From Bosea vaviloviae (GTDB lineage Bacteria > Pseudomonadota > Alphaproteobacteria > Rhizobiales > Beijerinckiaceae), in the NCBI RefSeq assembly GCF_001741865.1, contig NZ_CP017147.1:1975001-2039000 (forward strand): DNA of 64,000 bases. Reading direction: 5' to 3'. Of this stretch, positions 9,901 to 15,845 are shown in pieces (the stretch's first letter is position 1; each line of letters begins with the position of its first letter). The translations under genes were made by a program, and so were the position numbers. The notes under the pieces were generated by a model, which saw only the letters and a list, made by a program, of their open reading frames with translations, had not been told where the DNA came from and did not search any database.

Positions 9901-10513
9901 CCGCCGCCTCATCCTTCTCCCCACCAATCTCGGGCTCGCCCGAGACTGGATCTTGGGTGCGCATGTCGGAAACATCCGACATGCGTTGGAGAAGGTGGCC
10001 CGGCGCAGCCGGGTCGGATGAGGGAAGGGAGGCGCCGAGATAATCCCCGATCCGCCCCAGCAACCGCCGCATGTTCTCGGCGCCGCCACCGGCATGGAAA
10101 TAGCCCAGCAATTCGGCCGCGAACTCCGCCGGCACGGTGCCGTGTTCCGCCAAGCGCGCATCCGGCCGGTCGTCGCCCGGCAGCACGGCAAGTGCGATAC
10201 CATCGCGCCGGCAGGTCTCGGTCAACTGCTCGACGCCGTAGCGCCAATAGTCCAGCCCGCCGAGGCAGCGCACCAGCACGAAACGGCTCTTTGCCGCCGT
10301 CTTCTCGACCAGCAGGTCGACCGACAGCGGGTGCTTGAGCTGCCTGAGCGAGGCGAGCCGGACATCGAACCCGCTCACCCCAGCAGCCACGGCGATCGCC
10401 GAGAGATCGCTGTCGGCATAGGACAGGACCAGCACATCCCCCGGCGGCAAGGCGAGGTCGACGGCGTCTTCGCCGTCGTCGAGCCTGATCTCGCTGGTCG
10501 GGAGAAGGTGCAT
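6974..10513 (-). CDS. cobN: Aerobic cobaltochelatase subunit CobN with an in-frame repeat insertion
   Basis: CobN is the large, substrate-binding subunit of the CobNST chelatase that inserts Co2+ into hydrogenobyrinic acid a,c-diamide using ATP hydrolysed by CobS/CobT (not in this window). The 1179-residue protein has the expected CobN/magnesium-chelatase H signatures such as IHLGTHGTMEWLPGKTVALS and RNLSTLDPRAIPTRAA. Residues ~162-244, translated from 9782-10028, are unlike the rest: they are encoded by a multi-hairpin palindromic repeat that keeps the frame open. Without it the chain would be ~1096 residues. The ATG lies 6 bp after cobW and the stop overlaps cobG. Confidence 0.95.
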   Translation of the reverse strand: MHLLPTSEIRLDDGEDAVDLALPPGDVLVLSYADSDLSAIAVAAGVSGFDVRLASLRQLKHPLSVDLLVEKTAAKSRFVLVRCLGGLDYWRYGVEQLTETCRRDGIALAVLPGDDRPDARLAEHGTVPAEFAAELLGYFHAGGGAENMRRLLGRIGDYLGASLPSSDPAAPGHLLQRMSDVSDMRTQDPVSGEPEIGGEKDEAAAASPFSPPISGLPEMGNPECQSRQQPTLMGRRCRQADEGRRDACEFAPLPLPSLFALGAGATPVPWREALAALPTDTSLVPILVYRSVVSAGDTAMAEAISAALAARGHAPLILALTSLKDPAVTAELAALIALRKPALIVTTTAFSAREGGDFVLDTADCPVLQAVPVGSAREAWNASPRGLSAVDLAMQVALPEFDGRLGTIPVAFKADVTDAATGLVIRRLLPDPEGIAALADLAAGWIALAAKPVAERRLALVMSDYPARGGRAGFAVGLDTPASVAAISELLAGAGYDVATCHGEDASALMAALTTGPADFTVPLPAYRAWLDGIPAAARDALLAAHGEPSPDGDAFRFRAVSHGKLTIALQPRRDATPDRKARYHDPDAPPGHAYLAFYLGLRETLRIDALIHLGTHGTMEWLPGKTVALSPSCWPRLITQGLPVIYPYVVDDPGEAAPAKRRLSAITLGHLPPELAETGAGGEVALLRDLVEEFSQAQVMDPRRAGIVAREIRERAEASGLSQACGVTPAMEMSEALTRLDAQLCDISELPFRDGLHIFGQAAHDPASSEAERTNLLRALDARFVPPGPAGSPHRGRPDVLPTGRNLSTLDPRAIPTRAAARLGSLAAQAVIARHLQEHGEYPRRIVMDLWASPTLRSGGEDIAHALALMGVEPLWDHASTRVTGFSITPQPKLTHPRLDVTIRISGAFRDTFPGQIALLDAAARAVAALDEPDDWNEPAAAQRRGEAGARIFGAAPGRYGAAMADRALDGDWTTRGELAEAYLAASSHAYGGAEGAATADAGFAQRIRAAQAFIHVSDTAGRDILEASSAADVIGGLAAAATSLGANPALYSLDSSNPEAPKARTLTEDIARIVHGRLTHPRWIAAQLAHGWRGAAELAEAVDTLFVFAASTDAVADGLFDAVFQAYCADPAIWSALEAANAPAANAIRDRLAEAERRGLWTSRRNSVAAFLARAAE
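9782..10028. repeat. Composite palindromic element inserted in frame within cobN
   Basis: The ends are inverted: CCTTCCCTCATCCG on the left and CGGATGAGGGAAGG on the right. Inside are four further hairpins at 9819-9840 (9 bp arms), 9855-9880 (11 bp arms), 9928-9945 (8 bp arms) and 9960-9985 (11 bp arms). Two CCTTCTCC arms (from 9806 and 9913) pair with GGAGAAGG arms (from 9885 and 9988), so it looks like two tandem units. An intergenic relative with the same CCCTCATCC/GGATGAGGG ends is at 34482-34592. Confidence 0.9.
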
Positions 10514-10519
10514 GCGCGT

Positions 10520-11557
10520 TCAGCCCGCGAGCGCGGCCTCCACGGCGGTGCGGTCGAAGCCCTTGAGGCCGATCACAACGAGCCGGCCGTCGCGCGCTTC
10601 GTCCGCGCCCCAGGCCCGGTCGAAATGATGGCTGACACGGCGGCCGACGCCCTGCACGACGAGGCGCATCGGCTTGCCCGGCACGGCGGTGAAGCCCTTC
10701 AGCCGCAGCACGCCCTCGGCCTCGGCGGCCTTGGTCATGCGGATTGAGAGTGTCTCGGGCGAGAGGCCGGCCGGCAGCGGCAGTGAGACCGAGTCGAAAT
10801 CGTCATGGTCGTGGTCCTCGCCCTCGCCGTGATGCGAGGGGCGCGCCGCGAGATCGCTCTCGGCGGCGGCATTCAGCCCCACGATCAAGGCAGGTTCGAC
10901 CTTGCCGTGCGAGGTCTCGACGATCTTGATCGCCTTTGGCAGATGCGCCCTGATCTCGGCGATGACGCGAGCTCTGGCCTCTGCGTCGACGAGATCGCTC
11001 TTGTTGAGCAGGATCAGGTCGGCACAGAGGATCTGGTCCTCGAAGACCTCCTCCAGCGGGTTGTCGTGCTCGACCGATGAATCCTGCGCGGCCTGAGCGG
11101 CCATAGCCTCGGGATCGTCGGCGAATTGGCCTTCGGCCACAGCCGGCCCGTCGACCACCGCAATGACGCCATCGACCGTGACGCGCGAGCGGATCGCCGG
11201 CCAGTTGAAGGCGGTGACCAGCGGCTTAGGCAGGGCTAGGCCCGAGGTCTCGATCAGGATGTGCTCGGGCGGGTTCGGGCGGTTCAGCAGCTTTTCCAGC
11301 GCCGGCACGAAATCGTCGGCGACCGTGCAGCAGATGCAGCCATTGGGCAGCTCCACCACATCCTCTTCCGTGCAGCCTTCGATGCCGCAGCCGGCGAGGA
11401 AGGAGCCGTCGAAGCCGAGATCGCCGAATTCGTTGACGAGCACGGCGAGGCGCTTGCCCCCGGCATTCTCGAGCAGATGGCGCACCAGCGTGGTTTTTCC
11501 GGCACCCAGGAAGCCGGTGATGATGGTGCAAGGCACTTTGGCCAGGGAGGCAGTCAT
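10520..11557 (-). CDS. cobW: CobW-type GTPase, cobalt metallochaperone
   Basis: This 345-residue COG0523 G3E GTPase is thought to deliver cobalt for CobNST. Visible motifs are Walker A GFLGAGKTT (residues 15-23), the metal-binding GCICC (73-77), ETSGLALPKPL and the guanine-specificity NKSD. A His/Asp-rich segment (HHGEGEDHDHDD) sits between the GTPase and the C-terminal domain and is a likely extra metal site. The ATG at 11557 overlaps the stop of the DUF1636 gene (ATGA), and cobN follows after 6 bp. Confidence 0.94.
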   Translation of the reverse strand: MTASLAKVPCTIITGFLGAGKTTLVRHLLENAGGKRLAVLVNEFGDLGFDGSFLAGCGIEGCTEEDVVELPNGCICCTVADDFVPALEKLLNRPNPPEHILIETSGLALPKPLVTAFNWPAIRSRVTVDGVIAVVDGPAVAEGQFADDPEAMAAQAAQDSSVEHDNPLEEVFEDQILCADLILLNKSDLVDAEARARVIAEIRAHLPKAIKIVETSHGKVEPALIVGLNAAAESDLAARPSHHGEGEDHDHDDFDSVSLPLPAGLSPETLSIRMTKAAEAEGVLRLKGFTAVPGKPMRLVVQGVGRRVSHHFDRAWGADEARDGRLVVIGLKGFDRTAVEAALAG

Positions 11558-11979
11558 GATGTCGATCCTTTTTTGCGCAGGTCTGGTTCGCGCAGGCCTT
11601 GTTCGCGCAGGCTCAGCGGCGGCACGCGCGCGACCACGCCCTTGCGGAAGGGGGTGGGTCGCTCTTTCCAGGGAATGATGCCGTTGGCGCTGGCGGCATA
11701 GCTCTCCGCCGCGCCGACGATATCGTCGAGATGGGTCTCGGCGTCGAGATCGCCGACGAGATAGGTCCATTTGCCGTTCGCCGCGAAGGCGACCGTGCAA
11801 GGACGCTTGCAGACGGCAAGGCATTCGACCGCCTCGACGCTGATCCCGGCCTTGCCGGCAAGCCGCTCGCCGAGCGCGGTGGCGAGGCCGAGGCCCGGCT
11901 GGTCATAGCCTTCGGCGAGGTCCTCGCGCACGCGTCGGCAGACGGTGCAGACATGTATGGTGAGATCGGCCTCGGGCAT
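11554..11979 (-). CDS. DUF1636 cysteine-motif protein, probable metal or Fe-S binding
   Basis: This 141-residue protein matches the DUF1636 family of thioredoxin-fold, ferredoxin-like proteins often found with cobalamin genes. Five cysteines form C11-x2-C14 and C53-x3-C57-x3-C61 patterns (HVCTVCRRVRE and ECLAVCKRPCTV), suitable for a 2Fe-2S cluster or metal. A good GGAGG ribosome site precedes the ATG. It overlaps cobW by four bases, so the two proteins are probably made together. The C-terminal tail holds three copies of a 15 bp repeat (LREQG, LREPD, LRKKG). No biochemical role is established for the family. Confidence 0.8.
   Translation of the reverse strand: MPEADLTIHVCTVCRRVREDLAEGYDQPGLGLATALGERLAGKAGISVEAVECLAVCKRPCTVAFAANGKWTYLVGDLDAETHLDDIVGAAESYAASANGIIPWKERPTPFRKGVVARVPPLSLREQGLREPDLRKKGSTS
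11573..11617. repeat. 3 x 15 bp imperfect tandem repeat in the DUF1636 gene tail
   Basis: Three head-to-tail 15 bp units share a TCGCGCAGG-like core and encode LREQG-LREPD-LRKKG near the C-terminus. The frame is preserved. It is one of several 14-18 bp tandem duplications in this window. Confidence 0.85.
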
Positions 11980-12033
11980 GAAAACGCCTCCGTGTTCGAG
12001 ATGCGCGCTCCCTGGAGAGGAGCGCGCGAGGCG

Positions 12034-12774
12034 TCAGGCCTTGGCCGCGCGTCGCGTCGCCCAGGGCCAGATCACGCCGACGGCCAGGCCGGTGGCGAGC
12101 CAGAGCGCGGCCTGGACCGAGAGCGACAGCGCGGCGAAATGCGCTGCGATCTCGGCTGGGACCTTGCTCTCCGGCGCGGCCGGATGCGGCGCGCCGATCA
12201 GATGCGGCACGAGCATGGCGAATACGGCTAGAGCCCGGAGCCAGCCGGCTTCCATGCGCAGGAAGACGAAGAGCCCGCCGGCCGTGACCAGCGCCGTCGC
12301 GACCCACCAGATCTGACGATGCAAGAGTTCGGCCGCCGCGCTGCCGGGCAATTCCGGCGCGAGACCCGCCGCCGGGACGAGGCCGAAGGCGAGGAAGCCG
12401 CAGACCGCCCAGGCGAGCGCGCGCCTGTCGTCGATCGTCTCATTCGCCGCGATCATGCCGCCGAGCAGCAGCGCGGCGAAGCCGATCGCGGTCGCGACCG
12501 TGACCAGCGTGGTGAAGGCGGTGCGCTGCAAGCCGTCCTGCGGCTTCCATTCGGCGTGCTCATGGCCGGCGGCGTCGCCGGCGGGGCCATGGGCGAGGAT
12601 GATGCGGGCCTGCCCGTCAAAGGACGCGAAAGACGGCGCGGCGGCGCGCATCGCCGCTTCATAGGTTTCCGCCTTGAGGATCAGCGGCGTGGTGCTGACA
12701 TGCTGGAGCGCGGCGATGACGAGCCCAGCCAGAAGCCCGGCCAGGAGACTGACCGTGAGAACGCGATTGACCAT
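12034..12774 (-). CDS. cbtA: CbtA family cobalt transporter subunit
   Basis: This 246-residue membrane protein has about five hydrophobic helices, starting with VNRVLTVSLLAGLLAGLVIA. An ILAHGPAGDAAGHEHAEW histidine-rich loop follows the first helix, and WKPQDGLQRTAFT follows that. These features match CbtA, the B12-riboswitch-regulated predicted cobalt importer paired with CbtB. It lies 11 bp downstream of cbtB and ahead of the DUF1636-cobW pair, so uptake, chaperone and chelatase genes follow each other. Transport of cobalt is assigned by family and regulation, not tested. Confidence 0.92.
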   Translation of the reverse strand: MVNRVLTVSLLAGLLAGLVIAALQHVSTTPLILKAETYEAAMRAAAPSFASFDGQARIILAHGPAGDAAGHEHAEWKPQDGLQRTAFTTLVTVATAIGFAALLLGGMIAANETIDDRRALAWAVCGFLAFGLVPAAGLAPELPGSAAAELLHRQIWWVATALVTAGGLFVFLRMEAGWLRALAVFAMLVPHLIGAPHPAAPESKVPAEIAAHFAALSLSVQAALWLATGLAVGVIWPWATRRAAKA

Positions 12775-12785
12775 GTTCGATCCCC

Positions 12786-12962
12786 TCAGTGGCAGGGGAA
12801 AGCGAGCGTGTGGCGCGTGTCGTGGGCGGCGTTGTGGACGCTGCTCGAATGCGCGAAGCCGACCGTGAAGATCAGCACGCTGCCGAGCAGCAGGGCGGCC
12901 AGCGCGGCCTTGGCGCGTTCGGAAACGCCGGCCGAAGTCGAAAGCGAAGCGGAGGTGTTCAT
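12786..12962 (-). CDS. cbtB: CbtB, small cobalt transporter subunit
   Basis: This 58-residue protein has a short polar N-terminus, one hydrophobic helix (about residues 19-37, LAALLLGSVLIFTVGFAH) and a histidine-rich tail ending AFPCH. That is the classic CbtB layout: one transmembrane helix plus a metal-binding His/Cys tail. An AGGAG ribosome site (12970-12974) stands 7 bp before the ATG and directly beside a GC-rich hairpin at 12975-12993. That hairpin may be part of the expression switch of the riboswitch upstream. First gene of the minus-strand cob run. Confidence 0.93.
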   Translation of the reverse strand: MNTSASLSTSAGVSERAKAALAALLLGSVLIFTVGFAHSSSVHNAAHDTRHTLAFPCH

Positions 12963-12974
12963 CGTGATTCTCCT

Positions 12975-12993
12975 GGCCGCCCCGCCGGCGGCC
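12975..12993 (-). promoter_or_regulatory. Hairpin beside the cbtB ribosome site, possible riboswitch expression platform
   Basis: The transcript would form GGCCGCC, a 5-base loop, GGCGGCC. It sits between the cobalamin aptamer and the AGGAG of cbtB, immediately touching it. A translational switch or an alternative stem is plausible, but the pairing with the aptamer was not modelled. Confidence 0.5.
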
Positions 12994-13011
12994 TGTTGGA
13001 TTGCGGAACGA

Positions 13012-13176
13012 CGACGGCAGGTCTCCTGGCTCGCGGATCTCGACGTCCTGAGCCGCCTTCCCGGGATCGCTCCCAGTGGCCGATGGCGCAGAACTCACCG
13101 CTTACAGTTGCGGGGGCAGCCGCGGTATCGCACCGCGTTCCCTTTTCACCCCGTTGCCGGGGCACCGTCGGGGATG
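13012..13176 (-). promoter_or_regulatory. Cobalamin riboswitch ahead of cbtB-cbtA-cob genes
   Basis: Read on the minus strand, this stretch holds the B12 box AGCCAGGAGACCTGCC (13016-13031) near its 3' side. Upstream are the core elements GGGAACGCGGTG and CCCCCGCAACTGTAAGCGG. The 5' GGTGCC...GGCAACGGGGTGAAAAGGG portion is also typical of the class. It lies about 50 nt before the cbtB ATG. Binding of adenosylcobalamin is expected to shut down the downstream cobalt uptake and corrin genes. Confidence 0.96.
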
Positions 13177-13211
13177 ATCATTAGCCATGTGGGCGGTGCT
13201 GTGCAATGCAC

Positions 13212-13331
13212 TGCGCCGTCATTCTCGGGCGAAGCCCTCGAGTCCGATCTTCGATCGGCCCAAGGATAAACTCCGCGCAGATCCCGAGAATCTCTTGCAG
13301 GAGATGGTCGGCTCGGGGCCGACCATGACGC
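13212..13331. repeat. Dispersed repeat between the riboswitch and cobP
   Basis: The stretch begins GCGCCGTCATTCTCGGGC and ends GGGGCCGACCATGACGCC, giving roughly inverted CGTCAT/ATGACG ends. It carries internal complementary pieces (ATTCTCGGGC and CCCGAGAAT). This is the style of the common CGTCATTC intergenic repeats of Hyphomicrobiales; a related one is at 58112-58264. It fills most of the divergent space between the riboswitch and cobP. Confidence 0.7.
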
Positions 13332-13346
13332 CGGAGGAAAGGGCTC

Positions 13347-13859
13347 TTGGAAACTCCCCATCTCACCCTCGTTCTCGGCGGCGCGCGCTCGGGCAAGAGC
13401 CGCCATGCCGAGGCGCTGATCGAGGCGCTGCCGGCGCCCTGGACCTATATCGCGACCGCCCAGGCCTATGACGACGAGATGCGCGCGCGCATCGCCGAGC
13501 ATCGGGCGCGGCGCTCCGGCAACTGGCTCACGGTCGACGCGCCGCTCGCCTTGCCCGAGGCGATCCGCGCCGTGCCGGCGGGGCGGCCGATCCTGGTCGA
13601 TTGCCTGACATTGTGGCTGACCAATCTGATCCTGGCGGAGCGGGATACGGTGTCCGCGGGCGCCGAGCTCATCGCCGCCTGTGCTGAAGCCTCGGGCCGC
13701 GTCGTGCTCGTCTCGAACGAGGTCGGGCTCGGCATCGTGCCCGACAATGCCCTGGCGCGGCGCTTCCGCGACGAGGCCGGCCGCCTGCACCAGAACCTTG
13801 CTGCGCAAGCCCAGCACGTGGTTTTCATGGTCGCCGGACTTGCGATGCAGGTGAAATGA
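13347..13859 (+). CDS. cobP: Adenosylcobinamide kinase / guanylyltransferase CobP
   Basis: CobP phosphorylates adenosylcobinamide and then transfers GMP, activating it for nucleotide-loop assembly. The 170-residue product has the P-loop LVLGGARSGKSRHAE at residues 8-22. ATAQAYDDEM and VDCLTLWLTN follow, then VSNEVGLGIVPDN, all CobU/CobP signatures. The start is a TTG at 13347, supported by a strong GGAGGAAAGG ribosome site 5-9 bp upstream. The end of the gene runs into a triplicated 14 bp unit shared with the cobO start. Confidence 0.94.
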   Translation: METPHLTLVLGGARSGKSRHAEALIEALPAPWTYIATAQAYDDEMRARIAEHRARRSGNWLTVDAPLALPEAIRAVPAGRPILVDCLTLWLTNLILAERDTVSAGAELIAACAEASGRVVLVSNEVGLGIVPDNALARRFRDEAGRLHQNLAAQAQHVVFMVAGLAMQVK

Positions 13860-13885
13860 TGCAGGTGAAATGATGCAGGTGAAAT
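13844..13885 (+). repeat. 3 x 14 bp tandem repeat spanning the cobP stop and cobO start
   Basis: Three perfect copies of GATGCAGGTGAAAT. The first contains the end of cobP (stop TGA at 13857-13859); the third ends in the ATG of cobO. Each unit carries an AGGTGA ribosome-site-like core and an ATGATG junction. With one unit, the cobP stop and cobO start would overlap, so two extra units appear to have separated them by 28 bp. Confidence 0.95.
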
Positions 13886-14498
13886 GATGACGATCGACGC
13901 TGATGAAGCCGCCCGCCACAAGGCCAAGATGGAGAAGCGCAAGGCGGTGCAGGACGCCGAGGTTGCCGCCAAGACGATCGAGAAGGGCCTGCTGATCGTC
14001 AACACCGGGCCGGGCAAAGGCAAATCGACAGCCGCTTTCGGGCTGATCCTGCGCGCGCTCGGCCATGGCTGGCGCGTCGGTGTGGTCCAGTTCATCAAGG
14101 GCGCCTGGGCGACAGGCGAGCGCAAGGCGCTCGATGCCTTCGGCGATCAGATCGCTTGGTACAGCATGGGCGAAGGTTTCACCTGGGAGACGCAGGACAA
14201 GGCCCGCGACATCGCCGCCGCCGGACGCGCCTTCGAGAAGGCGAAGGACTTGATGGCCGACGAGACGATCCGCTTGATCGTGCTGGACGAGCTCAACATC
14301 GCGCTGCGCTACGATTACCTGGCATTGGACGAGGTGGTCGCGACGCTGGCCGCGCGCCGCCCCGACCTGCACATCGTCGTCACCGGCCGCAACGCCAAGC
14401 CGGAGCTGATCGCCGCCGCGGATCTCGTGACGGAAATGACGCTGGTGAAGCATCATTTCGCAGCCGGCGTGAAGGCGCAGGCTGGGATCGAGTTCTGA
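13884..14498 (+). CDS. cobO: Corrinoid adenosyltransferase CobO
   Basis: CobO transfers the adenosyl group of ATP to the reduced cobalt of cob(I)yrinic acid a,c-diamide and other corrinoids. The 204-residue product has a basic N-terminal helix, then the P-loop NTGPGKGKSTAAFGL (glycine-rich loop at residues 42-49). VVQFIKGAW and VLDELNIALRY, with the catalytic-domain acidic pair, follow, and then TGRNAKPELI. Two adjacent ATGs (13884 and 13887) are possible. It forms an operon with cobP and ends just before a truncated toxin remnant on the other strand. Confidence 0.95.
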   Translation: MMTIDADEAARHKAKMEKRKAVQDAEVAAKTIEKGLLIVNTGPGKGKSTAAFGLILRALGHGWRVGVVQFIKGAWATGERKALDAFGDQIAWYSMGEGFTWETQDKARDIAAAGRAFEKAKDLMADETIRLIVLDELNIALRYDYLALDEVVATLAARRPDLHIVVTGRNAKPELIAAADLVTEMTLVKHHFAAGVKAQAGIEF

Positions 14499-14547
14499 GG
14501 GGATCAATCAGTGCGATCAGAACATTGACGTCGAGCAGATAGGTCAC
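14498..14547 (-). pseudogene. Truncated PIN-domain (VapC-like) toxin, first 16 codons
   Basis: The minus strand reads GTG then TYLLDVNVLIALIDP, the start of a PIN-domain ribonuclease with its first conserved Asp. The GTG overlaps the antitoxin stop (GTGA), the usual antitoxin-toxin coupling. After IDP the similarity stops; the sequence then runs into the 3' end of cobO on the other strand. More than 100 codons of a normal VapC are missing, so no active toxin can be made here. Confidence 0.8.
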
Positions 14548-14768
14548 GGTTCCTCATCGCGAAGCTCGTTGACCAGCTCCATGGTGACGACCACTCCGGG
14601 GCGGCGGGGCAACTGCGGAATGCCATTGCGATAGGTGATCTCCGTCCCGGCCGGCAGCGACTGGCGCGCGAGCTCGGAAATCACCTCGCCGACCGTACGG
14701 TTCTGCTCCAGCGCCAGCTTCTCGGCTGCTCGGACGACATCCTCATCGATCGTGACATGCGTGCCCAT
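14544..14768 (-). CDS. Ribbon-helix-helix type antitoxin, toxin partner truncated
   Basis: The 74-residue protein starts MGTHVTIDEDVVRAAEKLA and continues NRTVGEVISELARQ, the beta strand plus two helices of a CopG/MetJ-type DNA-binding fold. The C-terminal part (TYRNGIPQLPRRPGVVV) is the kind of tail that binds a PIN toxin. The ATG at 14768 has an AGGAG upstream. The toxin gene that should follow is reduced to 16 codons, so this is an orphan antitoxin, perhaps retained for immunity to related toxins or by chance. Confidence 0.82.
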   Translation of the reverse strand: MGTHVTIDEDVVRAAEKLALEQNRTVGEVISELARQSLPAGTEITYRNGIPQLPRRPGVVVTMELVNELRDEEP

Positions 14769-14785
14769 CACGGGCTCCTGCCGGC

Positions 14786-14808
14786 TATCCGATACTGGAT
14801 ACTATAGC
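14786..14808 (-). promoter_or_regulatory. Antitoxin promoter with operator-like palindrome
   Basis: On the minus strand a TATAGT -10-like hexamer is followed by TATCCAGTATCGGATA, an inverted repeat (TATCC, 6 bases, GGATA). It lies 18-33 bp before the antitoxin ATG. Autorepression at such a palindrome is usual for ribbon-helix-helix antitoxins. No clear -35 was seen. Confidence 0.5.
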
Positions 14809-14847
14809 GCTTTTGCCGCTCTGGCGTAAGCTGATCGCCGGATCCGG

Positions 14848-15828
14848 TCAGACTGTGGCGAGCAACGCCACACCTGCCGCCGCCAGCGCCCACAGCATCA
14901 GGCAGGCCCCGCGATAGAGCCTGAGCGCCCGCCTGATATCGGCGGCCGTCGCCTCCGCGCGGCCATCCCCCATCCAGCCATCCTCGACGCGTGTCTCGCC
15001 ATAGATGCGCGGCCCGGCGAGGCGCAGGCCGAGCGCCCCGGCCATCGCCGCCTCCGGCCAGCCGGCATTGGGCGAGCGGTGGCGATGGGCGTCGCGCCGC
15101 ACGGCCTTCCAGGCTCCCGCCGCATCGGCCTCCCGGTCGAGGGCTGCGGCTGCGATCAGCAGCAGCGCGGTGAGTCGCGAGGCCGGGAGGTTGACGAGGT
15201 CGTCGAGCCTGGCCGCCGCCCAGCCGAAGGCGAGATGGCGCGGCGTCTTATGGCCGATCATCGAATCGGCGGTGTTGATCGCCTTGTAGAGTGCGCAGCC
15301 CGGCAGGCCGGCGAGGCCGAGCCAGAAGGCGGGGGCGACGACGCCGTCGGAGAAATTCTCGGCGAGGCTCTCGATCGCGGCACGCGAGACGCCGGCCTCG
15401 TCGAGGCTTTCGGGATTGCGCCCGACGATCATCGCAACCGCCTTTCGTCCCTTGGAGAGCCCGCCTTGCTCCAGCCCCTCGGCGACGTCAGCGACATGCT
15501 CGTAGAGGCTACGCTGCGCCAGCAGGGTCGAGGCCAGAAGCGCTAGGGGCAGCAGGCCGAGCGGCCCGAGCGCGAGGCAAAGCCGGGTCACGGTCGAAGC
15601 GAAGGCGATTGTCGCGCAGAGCAGGATGACGAGTGCGGCGAGCCCGGCCGCCTTGCGTGCCGCATAAGACGCGGTCTCGCGGTTCAGGCTGTCGTCGAGC
15701 GCCGCGATCAATGCGCCAAGCCAGGTGACGGGATGGCCGATCCGCGCATACAAGCCCTTGGGATAGCCGAGCGCGGCCTCGATCGCGAGCGCGGCGAGCA
15801 GCAGAAGCAAGGTGTCGGGCGGGCTCAT
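14848..15828 (-). CDS. cobD: Adenosylcobinamide-phosphate synthase CobD (CbiB)
   Basis: This integral membrane enzyme attaches the aminopropanol (phosphate) arm to adenosylcobyric acid. The 326-residue protein has several hydrophobic helices, the N-terminal ALGYPKGLYARIGHPVTWLG, and the family block SLAENFSDGVVAPAFW. ALYKAINTADSMIGHKTPR follows, then NLPASRLTALL. It is divergent from cobC with only 17 bp between the two starts, so any promoter for one lies in or over the 5' end of the other. CobC makes the aminopropanol-phosphate used here. Confidence 0.95.
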   Translation of the reverse strand: MSPPDTLLLLLAALAIEAALGYPKGLYARIGHPVTWLGALIAALDDSLNRETASYAARKAAGLAALVILLCATIAFASTVTRLCLALGPLGLLPLALLASTLLAQRSLYEHVADVAEGLEQGGLSKGRKAVAMIVGRNPESLDEAGVSRAAIESLAENFSDGVVAPAFWLGLAGLPGCALYKAINTADSMIGHKTPRHLAFGWAAARLDDLVNLPASRLTALLLIAAAALDREADAAGAWKAVRRDAHRHRSPNAGWPEAAMAGALGLRLAGPRIYGETRVEDGWMGDGRAEATAADIRRALRLYRGACLMLWALAAAGVALLATV

Positions 15829-15845
15829 GCGAGGCGGGATCGATC

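Noticed and set aside
12034..13098. A longer cbtA-frame protein reading through cbtB and the riboswitch
   Set aside because: It would cover the cobalamin riboswitch and a complete CbtB with ribosome site; the ATG at 12774 gives the standard CbtA start.
13146..14507. A 453-codon minus-strand frame opposite cobP and cobO
   Set aside because: Antisense to two well-supported enzymes and crossing a dispersed repeat; no domain features.
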